In this document: in pieces, positions 37,701 to 49,700 of the stretch
How the letters are laid out: the number at the start of each line of letters is the position of its first letter
How positions within the stretch are numbered: the first letter of the stretch is position 1
Origin: Litoditis marina
Lineage: Eukaryota > Nematoda > Chromadorea > Rhabditida > Rhabditidae
Length of the DNA stretch: 64,000 nt
NCBI GenBank assembly: GCA_964036275.1
Contig: OZ038434.1
Location: 4,486,560 to 4,550,559, forward strand
Reading direction: 5' to 3'
Position numbers and translations under genes: made by a program
The notes under the pieces: generated by a model
What the model saw: the letters and a program-made list of their open reading frames with translations, nothing else
Databases searched by the model: none
What the model was told of the DNA's origin: nothing

Positions 37701-40700
37701 TCCCGAATCTTTTCTCGAATTATTTATTAAGTTAAATATAAATTCCCATATTTGAAGACAGATACCACAATCACAATACCTACACGTTTCTAGATTCATC
37801 ACGAGCTTAATATGCAACGAACTTTGGTAAACCTTGTTAGACATATGAAAACACGAAGGAGACATTTCCAGTTTTGAAAAGAATGTTCTTAGATTGAAAG
37901 TAAACAAAAACAATCAATCTACGACTAGAGGCGGAACACCATATATATATACCATACGTGAGGCGGCGAATTCACTGGAGAACCGGGTCCTTCCCGAACC
38001 AAACCGCGAACCGGTCACTGGAGAAGGAGAACCGAACCGACCAAACCGAACCGACTTTAAACCGACCGGTTCTCCAGTGAATGCTTCGAACCGAACCGAC
38101 ATTAATCGTGAATTAAACGAGCAAGTCGTAGACAAGGTAAACCAAGTGGATCCCGATTCGGTTAGAAGCATTCACTGGAGAACCGGTCGGTTCGGTTCTC
38201 CAGTGACTGGTTCGCGGTTCGGGAAGGATCCGGTTCTCCAGTGAATTGGCCACGTGAGGCAACTTCGTTGTCCACAGAAATTCATTGGAAAGCAGGTGTT
38301 TAATCGGGATAACCAAACTACAAAAATGAGTGTGAGGTGGGGGTTTTATCGTCAAAAGTGACTTTTTTTGAAATTAGGGTAGTTCTTAATCCCTACTTTG
38401 GAGAAAAACGGATGATTTAATGAACGATCCAACAAACTCGCCCTATATTTGATATAAACACTGTATATTTCCTTCGGTGAACGTACCCTGATAATTCCAT
38501 TGTCTGAGCCGCAGAGCAACATTTCGCGAGACATCTCGTTTATGACCAGAAGTGACGTCGTCTTATCCTGCAAATGGAAATGAAGAGCAGAACTCACAAG
38601 CATTGAGAACATTCACTGCGCGCAAAAACACAGTAATCGGAAGCATACAAAACAGCCATTTCATGGTAATAGAATACCAATTTAAATTGGTTTTCAAAAC
38701 TCTGAATGCTGGAGTCGATTTATGGGAACCGAGAGCGAGAACAAATGTGTGCCTATTTAATTTTAGACTTCTTAAAAATGTGAGAAATATTTACGACTTC
38801 TAATCGAGTCTCAAATTTAGAGTTTCGAAAAACTAATGGAACTGTCCAAAACAACCGTACAACCCCAACAAAAACCTGACTATTCTTAGAACATTCATAA
38901 AAGTACCGAATTGAAGGGATTCCCTCCGTTGGCCGAAAACCTGCGTGCCACGTGTGACTTGGTCTCGTAGCGCAGCAGTTGTACCGTGTTTCCGTCCGTG
39001 AAATAGAGTACCTGAAAAATAGATCAAACCCATAAACGTACTGAATTGATCTACGAATCGTCAGTGATCAATGATCATTGTCTTGGTTGTTAAACGAATA
39101 AAGTAACACACGGCTGAAATAGTTTCCGTGAAAATAATATGATTATACCATACCCCAGTAAAGTTGTCCGATTTGCCATGAAAAAAAATCGGAAAACTGA
39201 ATACGCCGAAAAGGAGAGGATTTGCATAATCTTGATTCAAAATCATTAATTTTCCCGTGTTTCAATCTAAAAGACTACTTTTACCACTATACCTTGCGCA
39301 GGGTAGACATGGCCATTGCACGCACGCGAGATGCCTCGTGAACCGCCAGCTGCAGATCCAGACGGTCGTTCGGCTGCAACGCAGAGCATACAGAAAAGAA
39401 AGAAGGAGAAGGCGAAACAATTATCTGTATGACAACGTTAACTTTTCATATATAACTATAACATGCATTTATAGTAAGGGTCGTTGAAGTCGGAAAAAAG
39501 AATAAAGTGGGTGTAACATTTCTTTGTACGAGAACTTGTAATAGGGTTGATAATGAAACCAACACCTCATCTGCCTCAACAAAAGCTTTTGATGAGATCT
39601 TCGTTTTATTGACAACTCTAATAGCTTCTAAGTGTTTTATATTAATCTCTCTCCCCTTTTCACCCGTTCTTTTCGTTTCTCACTCACAATCTCTCCCTGA
39701 CTCTTTCGTTACCTTCTTTCTCTTGTTTCCCTTTCTCCCTGCCTTACTCTCCCTCCCACTCACATTTCTCTTTCTGAACTCCTCCTCTGCCGCCTGCACC
39801 ATTCCCTCCCTCGTGTGATAGGCCCAGTCGGTTGGATTCACTTCCGTCAACACTCTATCCGTCATGTTGTCATCAGACTCATTGCACTGCAATGGAACAC
39901 AATATCAGTGGTAATTTGAATAGCGTCAAATTCAATATTTCTTAGATCACTTCAAAGTGTTTCGAAATGATTTCCCTTTACTACTCATGAGTCAAGGAAC
40001 ACCATTTCACCATGTGAAATAAGTGTTTCTACAGTTTTTTTTTATAATTTTTTTCAACTATTCAGAAACCACTCAATTGGTGCGAAAACACTACTTTCAC
40101 AAAATGTTTTGTCTAACTCGTGTGGACAATTTGGCATCACCGATCACCGCGTAATTGAATTATATTTATCAATCGTCAAACAAAACTCAATCAATCGAGG
40201 CATTTCATCCTGAAAATGTTCATATTTGGTTCTCCTTACTTCAGATCATATTATGTTTGATACGAATGAAATCCATCAGCCCCAACCTGAATCAGATCCA
40301 GAATAGGTTCGACGAAAATGCGACTGCACCACTCGACAAACTCGGATCGAACCATCGCATCGTGGGTGGTCGCCTCCTTTTTCATCTTTTTCGTCCAGTC
40401 CCCGCGGCCTGTCTGCAAACAAAAAAATACGGTACTTTTTTATTTCTCTACTGGGGATTTTCATGCATACCCGGTGAGGTACTCTATTCGATTATGGATA
40501 AAGAGACCATTCATTAACAGCAAAACCCTTTGAAATTCATACTTACCTTCAGATATAGACGGATTGGAGTAGTTTGTGACAGCAATTTGTAATATAAAGG
40601 GATTCTTACAACTTCCTCTATCTCCTTAAGTTAAGCGTTTAATATATAAATGACACTTTGACATAAGCTCTAACATAGTATATGTTCTCATTAATCCCTC

Positions 40701-43700
40701 TCAAACCCAATGAAACTAGCGCTAGAATTTATGTCGTCCAAATTCAAGAACAGATGAACTGACCGTGATACGTTTCGGTGTGAAAACCAATCCAGGCTTT
40801 GCCATTCGCTTAGCAACGTCCAAAGAAATTCGACCTTCGCCTGTAAAAACACAAATTATACTTCAATTCGCACGTACTGATTGCATGAACTTTTGACTTC
40901 TGAAGAACATATTGCGCACCCCGTGAATTTGCTTCCCTGCTATAAACAACAACAAAGTACGAAACAATCAATAATAGCCAAAAGATTGAACCAAGAGAAA
41001 AGAGGAGCTAGGTTAAAAAGAATGTTTTCCGAAAATTAAAAGAATGAACTTATGACAGTTATCAGATATTGATAAAGCGGGATACATATGGAAAGAACAG
41101 ATAGTAAGCAATGTGAAAACCCAAAAGAAAATCATTAACACATGCATTAATATAGCCAGAAATGATACTAGTTTAGATCAAACAACGATTTTCTAATATT
41201 TTGACTATATTTTTGAATCAAAGGTAGTGACACTTCAACGGGTGGAGAATCAAATTTCCAGTTTCCTTTCTGCAATAGGCGTCCTAAATTATAAACAGAA
41301 AAAAATCTCCTATTTCACCAATATAAAGAATTTGCCTAGAGGGAGGCTTCACTCAATATAGCCAAATAACTGTTTTTCTTTGTTGTTTACATCATCACAC
41401 AAACTTAGTTATTCAAAAATGATATTCCCCCATTTTATGTGTAATTCAATAGACACTGGTGACTATGCTCACTTCTGGGTGTTCTGTTGTGATTGGCGGG
41501 CATGCTCATCTTCCGCAGAATGGGGGGAGGGGCGAGGGGCGTGGCCGGGCCGCCATTGGTCAGGGCCGATCCGTTGCTGGCCGGACTGCCCACCACAAAC
41601 AACACGCCGGCACCACCTGTGAACAGAGAGGGAAAAATAGTACATGCAATAAATAACTGAACGAAATGAAGGAAATAGAAATATTAGATAAATGCCTATT
41701 TTTGAGTAGAAAAAAATTGAGTATGGGTTAGTGAAATGAAACATAGATAATCAGATAGTGTGACCCCACGACCGTAAATATAGTATTTTGAAATGAGAAA
41801 ACAAGGAAACAAGAGAACAAACTAAAAATGAGTGTAAGAAGAGAATCGACAATGGGAATGTATGATCTAACCTCGATGTTTATCCTCGGCACTCCGTGAC
41901 ACATCCATTCCGCCGGTAGAGGTTATGCCCATACCGGGCCCTCCATCTCGCGACTCGTCAAGAATGGGAGCCATCGTTTCACTCGGAGAGGGGCGGAGAA
42001 TACTCTCAAATTGCTGCTGAAGAGAAGTAGAAATTAGGATACTCCAACACTACTGAAGCCTCTGCGAACAAACTATTTGTTGTGTGGTAGACCTGTTATC
42101 TCGTTTAGCAATCCTGTTAACATGTCTGTACACATTAGCATAGTGCGCGTTCACGTGTCAAGTGACGTGTTCTACTTTGTTGTCTATTGTGTGCATTGTA
42201 TCATCTGCTCGTCTATAAACTGGTTCGTCTCTCGCTCGTCTCCTCTATTCTACAGGTATAACGTCTGTGTTGATATCTGTAGTGTTATTAGTGTTTATCC
42301 TAGTCATCTGAGGATACAACATAATTGGCGATCAGGATGAGATAACTCTAGTTAAGCTGTCTCGTGTTAATTTCTAGCAAGATAGTCTAGTATTCTTGGT
42401 TAGAAAACTTTTGAAGGGCAGTCTAGTGTCTCAAAAGTCTAGAGTGAACTTTGTTAGAGGATTTGTGTTGGTTTCATTGATTCGTGTGACAGTCTCGTGT
42501 CCAGAAAAGAGTGTTCGGTGGTCATTTACACTGATTTCAAAGGCTCTCTGCAAGTATTACCTGTCTGAGGTAAAGTATTGATTGAGCAGAATGTCAGATA
42601 AAATGTTTGAAACTCTTGTGCAATTGTTGCAAGGTCAACAGCAGCAAATGAAACAACAAGAAGAGAGATTGAAACTCCAGCAAGAGCAGATGGATATTCA
42701 GAGAGATCAGTTGAAGCTACTTCAAGGTAGTATTGCGAATGCTCAAATTGATAGCAGTGGTACGAACATTGTCAGTCCAGTGACAAATGTAACAAGAATG
42801 ATGACGGATTTGAACGCAAGGCTCACTACGTTTGTATTCGATCCAGAAAGTGGTCTGACATTTTCACATTGGTATGATCGATACGGTGAGGTGTTCAACA
42901 TTGATGGTGCACTGTTGGATGACAAATCCAAAGTGAGACTACTTGTCGGGAAGTTGTCAAATGAGGTTTTTGATAGGTACAAAAGTCATATTTTGCCTAA
43001 AACCACTGCTGATCTGGTCTTTGATGACACAATTGAGATTCTCAAAGAGATGTTCGATGTCAAAACATCTGTCTTCACTGAGAGATACAACTGTCTGAAG
43101 TTGGAAAAGAAAGAGTCAGAAGACTACATGGAGTACACTGGCCGAGTGAATGAGCAGTGTGAAAGAGCAAAACTCCAAGAACTTGACAAAGATGGGCTAA
43201 AGGCACTGTTCTGGATCTCTGGTTTGACAACAAATAGAGATAATGACCTGAAGACCAGATTGCTCATGTATCTGGATCGACAGTATGCAGAAAAGAAAGC
43301 AGTCACTTTACGAGATCTGTACAAAGAGTGTGACACATGGTTGAACATCAAGCGAGAGGCAAAGATGGTTCAGAGTTCCCATCAAGTGTATGCGGTTGAG
43401 TCACAACTTCAAGATCAACGAGTTCAGCACAGTCGTAACTTGTGCTGGAACTGCGGAAAAACTGGTCATTTGTCAAGGAATTGCCAGTCGAAGAAGTGGA
43501 ACTGCCGAAAGTGCAAGCAGAGCGGTCACAAAGAAGAGTTCTGTGACAAAGTCGTCAAGTTCAACGCCAATTCGTCTGGAAGAGCTCGTGTAAACAACTC
43601 TGTCGTTGTAGAGTCTTCAGCGAAAAGCAGGAAGGTGAACGCAGTGAGACGTTACCTACCAGTAGAGATCAAGGGTGTGAAAGTCGAGTTTCAACTTGAT

Positions 43701-46700
43701 ACTGGTTCTGACGTGACATTGTTAAATGTACACGATGGGAAGAAGCTTGGTGAACCAAGGCTTGTGAAATGCGGAGTTGGAGTGGTTAATGCCAATGGAA
43801 GGCCTATGAGAGTGCTTGGCATACTCAACTGCGATTTCAAGATGAAAGGTGAATACGGTACTGGTTGTGCCTATGTTTCTCATGCAAGTAGTCTGGTTGG
43901 CTTAGATTGGCTAACGCAGAGCGAGAACATGAAGTATTACCTCAAGATGATGACGGAACAATCTTTGTTCAGCCCTGAAACCAAAAAGTCTCCCCAATTC
44001 GCTCATGTCTGGATGAATGATTTGAAGGAGGAGAAGAGGGTGTCGTCTAAGGAGAACACCTCTAGTTTTGAGAGTGGTTCTGTGAGTCGTGAATGTTCTC
44101 AGTCTTGTGTCCCCTGATGTCGATCCGAGAAGCCGTGCATCTGTCATCTACGTGGTTCCATCTCCAGTCAAGTTGCTGAAGCTGTCAACAGCGATGTTCC
44201 GTTGCTGAAGCTGTGTACAGCGATATTCTTTGCTGAAGCTGTCTACAGCCGATTTCTCGTTTAATTTAGTTCACATCACCCGGTAGTTTAGTTGTAAAAA
44301 AGGGAGGTGTTGTGTGGTAGACCTGTTATCTCGTTTAGCAATCCTGTTAACATGTCTGTACACATTAGCATAGTGCGCGTTCACGTGTCAAGTGACGTGT
44401 TCTACTTTGTTGTCTATTGTGTGCATTGTATCATCTGCTCGTCTATAAACTGGTTCGTCTCTCGCTCGTCTCCTCTATTCTACAGGTATAACGTCTGTGT
44501 TGATATCTGTAGTGTTATTAGTGTTTATCCTAGTCATCTGAGGATACAACACTATTGTCAAAAGTAGAGGTCGTAAGTACGTCAGTTAAGACCTAAACCT
44601 AACCAAAAAACTAGTGGCAAATTATGAATTTGAGAAAACGCACGAATTGAACCGCTTTGTCGATGTATTAAACCATCATGTTTGCGTGTTTTCTAACATC
44701 GCTAAGACACTTCAGCCTGTATCAAACTTGAAATATGGTATGAACTACGTACCATGTGCGCCGTACTGAGAGAAGATATTCGTCGATCGTGGTCCGTTCG
44801 CTTCATAACAGCCAAGTTATCAATGTGTCGCACGAGAACCTGAGCCATATTTGCCACCTGAAAAGGCATATTTTTGAAAATACTAATTTATGATATTCCA
44901 TTCTACTAGACCGAAAATATTCTGCATTTTTCTAATAAAACGAGGATTAGGCAGCAACATTCAACTCTACAGTTAAACAGCAGAATCATACACGTACAAG
45001 TTGCAGACACTTTACTCTTAGGGAAAAAACTAAAATCACGGCTTGTTTCACGAAGAAACCACTCTGGTTGGCTATATTACATTGGGAACAGTCAAATTTA
45101 CGTGATACTGGCAAAAATGAAGTACGTTTTCTGCATATTTTTCGGCCATGCGTATTGCGTATGCAGACAACTTTACTGGCTTAAGACCACCAACCTTCAG
45201 TGCGGGATCTAGTGACAACCGTAGAACAGCCAGCCAGTTGCGCTCCATTGGCTCCAGGAACTGTTTCACATCCAAGTGACGAATTTGACGACGAGCACGT
45301 TCTCTGCAAATATGGAATGAGAAACATGAATCCTTATTATTATTATTATTATATTTTTACATTACTTACACTTTGAGCTTTCACAATCCTCATCGGAATT
45401 TGACATAGAAGCTATATCCACTATATGCAGCTATAGTAGAATTTTTATAACAAGGAAACAACATCTAGTGAGTATATATTTTCTGATTATATTTTTGTAT
45501 TGTTTAGTTTAGTAGCCTTATTTCACTTATTCATCCAACAACCCTGGCCGAATGCATAATCTCGCAGATGGTCTTTTGCCGTGCTCGTACATGTGCATGT
45601 TTTCATACATCCGTGAAGACCAACGTGATATACCAGCAAAGTTGTGCTAATAGCAAAAAAAGCGCTGACTCTTTCCCATTATCGGAAAAATTGCCTAATG
45701 TTCAATTCGAAAAAAAAGACCCATTTTTCGAGGAATAACCCACGTAACACCTTGGATCAACGTACCGGAATGCCTCGTTGGCGGAATGTAAGTGAGGATT
45801 CAGCGACATTCCTTTCGAGTCAACTTCTTTCGGAACGGCGGACTCGCTGTTGTTGTGCTTGCGACGCAGCTTGCTCTCCGCTCTGCAATTGAATACGGAG
45901 TATAGACAGAATCAAGCAGTTATGTGATCACTCTTTTTAACTGCAACCTGGTTAAGTTTGGAGAGTAACCAAGAGTTTTGTACACAAGCAAGCAGGTTGT
46001 ATGTGTAATTGGCCGTGTGTGACCCAACCTGTGCAGAGTGCCGGCCTTGTCTGTGGACGGCATGTCGACATCGGGTATGGTGGCGGCCACATCGACCACA
46101 TCGCAGTCGAGCGCCTCGCCCCCCTCCTGCAGACTCATTCCCAACTCGTCGCACATCGACATCAACATCTTCGCGAATCGCTCCTCGAAGTCGATGATGA
46201 ACCACTGCAACCCATATTATTCTTCATTCCTTAGAAGGGTGTTTAGATTTTTGTAAAAAAAAATTCATTAGAATTAGAGTAGATTTTGCCCATTTGCCGA
46301 GAACCACCAGTCATTCACTCACGTCACCCTGGCTCAAAATTTGTATGCTCGGTACCTCACTTGCAATTTCCACCTGCAACCTCCTCTCAAACGCTGGGAA
46401 TTGAAAAGTGAAAGCGGTACCCCACTACTCTCAATGCTCAAACTATGTTCTTGATGCAAAATCATTAATTTTTGCGGATTTAGGCTTGAAAACGGACTCC
46501 TTTCTCTCGAATAGCCCTACTGGTGTATGGCCAATACCCTTCTTGGATAAATCATTCTACTCACCTGAATGGCAACGACCAGTTCGACTCGAACCAGAAC
46601 CGAACCATCAAGGGTACACGTGTTACACAGCTCGTCGCACAACTGTTGATCAATCTGAAATAACATAACCGTGAAATATGAGTCACTCAGAATCACTTAT

Positions 46701-49700
46701 GGCCTCACTCTCATTGGAAACTTGGAAGGTAGCTTCGTTTCTGCGACCTGGTAAATGAATCACACACTGCCAAGGCCTCCTATGAAATAGAGGGTCAGGA
46801 ACAAATTAAATTGAAAAGTATGGGACGCGAGTTGAAAACTGACAAAATTGGTAGTGGACAAGCAAAATATAGGCGAAATACGTAGTTTTGGAGACTTAAC
46901 AAAGATGGAGGGGTCGCGAGATTTCCAAACACTCGTTCGATACCAGTGCGACCAAAATAAACGTGCGTAACCTTACAGACCTGATACCTGATATCCCTGC
47001 AGAAAAGAATATTTCTCGCGTTTTCAACACTTTTCGATTCAAAAATGACCGTAAGTCTCAGATAAGGGCTAAAAATGAGCATGGGTTAGCGTTTTGACGG
47101 GGTATTTTACACATGGTTCCAGGCCAATATGAGACCCTTGGCGGTGTATGAAATGAGAATAACGAACCGTGGCCGCGTGTTCATTGTCCTCCGACCTATT
47201 CTTCACCAGACAGCCGAGGGCATAGACAGCCGCAGCTCGCACTTCCGGCGCCTGGTCACTCAGTTCACGACAAACCTAGAAATCAAACCAGTAGGGTCCG
47301 ACCATACAAAAGTAGTTTGTTTCCATATTGAAACATGTGAAAAGTAATCATTTTGCATCAAAAATAGACAAATATTCTTGTTTCGGCGTAACACGTGAAA
47401 TTAGCCCGTTTTTCAGCTCATCTGACCAAATAAGTGACATGGAATCGATTGTTGCTGTGTTTTCTGGACTTTAACTATAGAAACTGTTGATAAAGAGCTA
47501 TCCTGTACATTTTGCGGCATTTCTACAAACTGTTGAACGCGTGTTCAGAATTAAAACAGACATTACTTCCTAGAGATTATCTGGAGATAGCGAAGAGTAT
47601 TACCTTCGGGTAAGCGGACAGTCGAACAGCCTGCCACCTAGCCGGGTTGTAATCGGCCCACAGCCGGCCGAGCCCGATCAGAACCCACAACTTCAGAAGG
47701 CGACACTCCTTGGTGGCTGGGTCATTCAGAAGCTCCGTGCACAGGTTCACATAACCCTTGTTAGTCAGGTTCTCCTGGGCAACCCTGTAAATGAGAACGG
47801 TAACAACACACACAGTAAGGTGTGAACTGTGAATATTCTATGCAGAGGAGTCTACTTTCCATTTTTTTAGAAAAAAAAAGACGCGAGTTAAATATGAAAA
47901 ACATTCATCCAATATGAAAAACATTCATCCAAAGGCTCCAGAGAAAAGATTGGTTCAAAACTTCCAAATGTAAGTCATAACTTCAGTCTCTCATATTCGG
48001 AAACGAATGAAAAAACTAACGTGTAGTTGTTGTGAAACAGGGTGGCAAGGATGAAGGCGGGCACAATTTTCTGACGAGGACTCGTCTCGGGGTCATTCAG
48101 AATTTGAACGAAATAGAAGTACCTGAAGAACAAAAACACTTGGATCAGAATCGGATAGAAACCATACTCCGGCATTCCGGCAAACCTGGCTAAATAGCCA
48201 GGAAAATTCAACAAGCGGGCTACTTTTGTGAAAAAAAAAACTATGCAATATGGTGTTTTTGACTGAAAATTAGTGACCAACTTGAAGAAAAGGAGGGGGA
48301 ATGTTTCTAGAATAGTCACCCCTTACTGATGTGATAGAAACTGGCAGCAAAACTGCCAGATGTAGGTGAACAGGCCTATTTCTGAATGCTGAATCCCCAG
48401 AACAACAATCATAGTCACCTGATCAAAGAATGGTTTCTCTAATTGTCCCAGTTTGAACCTGAGACCTATGAATAGGATTAAAAGAAAAATACTAACCTCA
48501 ATTGATGTTTCGGCTTCTGATTCGGTAGAGTCTCATCTCCGTTCTCTTTGAATAATTCCGTTTGACAGGCAGGATCAACCGCGAGAATCTGAACAGAAAA
48601 GTAACGAATAGTACCACTACTGCACAAATTCAAGCCATTCTGAATCTAAAAGTGTTACCAATAGACAGAAAAGTAACTGAAACACTGCAACACTTAACGA
48701 CACTAAAGAGATCGAATAATGTGAATGATTCTACGTTTCTAGAACATTATATCGTTACCAGTGATAACTTTTCAAAGAAACCCCAAACACAATTTAATTC
48801 ATCTGACCTATGAGAACATAAAATCTTCGTCCCTGACGATAGGAAACAAACCTCCATAACGAAATCGTCCATCTCTAAGTTTCTGAGCTTTCTTCGAGTT
48901 TTCGAGCTAAAAAGCTCTTTTTTCGCGTACTCGGAAACTTGCGTTTTCTAATAACCACGTGCTCACCTTGGCCCAAATGAAGGCCAGCCACTGCCTCAGT
49001 TCCTTCGTATTGCTTTGGAGTAGTTTCTGAACATAGGGGAACACTCCCACGGACAGAGAATGGGCAACCGCCCATTGACCCAGATCCAAGAAACGGGCCA
49101 GCAGCTCGAGGGCTCGCAGTCTATGAGCCTACAATCGAAAAAAAAACATACTCAAGTAAAATTGACAAAATGACAATACAGACTACATTTTGCGAAAATC
49201 TAGGAAATTTCCCTATTGTTCAATCACGAATTTCACGTATTCAAACCAGAAACGGCTTTCATTAGCAGAATAGTCACAACTTACTGATGCGTGAAAGGTG
49301 AAAAACATAGAATATACAACCAGGGACACAACTGCTCATGGAAAAACCTCTCCAAAGTTTTAAATATATACAACAGCAAAAGTAAAAACATCACTCCCTG
49401 ATGGTGCTTTAGTAGAAAACTAGTGAAATCCGAGAAGGAGTTGAATGGATCGATGACTGTCAACTAACCTGACTGAGAAGTACTTGTAGAACGACCGGCA
49501 ACTGTTGTGGCGGCTTCTGTTTCTCAGAACCATACTCTAACCACACCTATAAACACAGCCTGTAGGACAGACATACCATGGCGACTTCTGTTATACTAAA
49601 AACTTGTTTCAAATCATATACTGAACTTAAAAAAATTCTTTTTTATTACCAGACCTCGGTAACTAGTTTAGCACCACAGTCTGGCACATAAACAAAGACT

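Larger units (their letters stand above)
42078..44551 (+). mobile_element. Young LTR retroelement with gag-protease only, in a raptor intron
   Basis: A 2474-bp element on the strand opposite to raptor. The LTRs (42078-42321 and 44308-44551, 244 bp each, TGTTG...CAACA) are identical at every base, and a 5-bp duplication CTATT flanks it (42073-42077 and 44552-44556). A primer-site-like TTGGCGATCAGG starts 4 bp after the left LTR and a purine tract AAAAAAGGGAGG precedes the right LTR. The interior is only 1986 bp and holds one long ORF (gag, zinc knuckles, aspartic protease); there is no reverse transcriptase, RNase H or integrase. It must be mobilised by enzymes from a related complete element. 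Insertion leaves 61 bp between the left LTR and the raptor exon at 42016. Identity of the LTRs implies a very recent insertion, probably still polymorphic. Confidence 0.96.

Noticed and set aside
42582..42590. TTG at 42582 as the Gag start
   Set aside because: The frame is merely open there; the first ATG at 42591 is the sensible start in a eukaryotic element.
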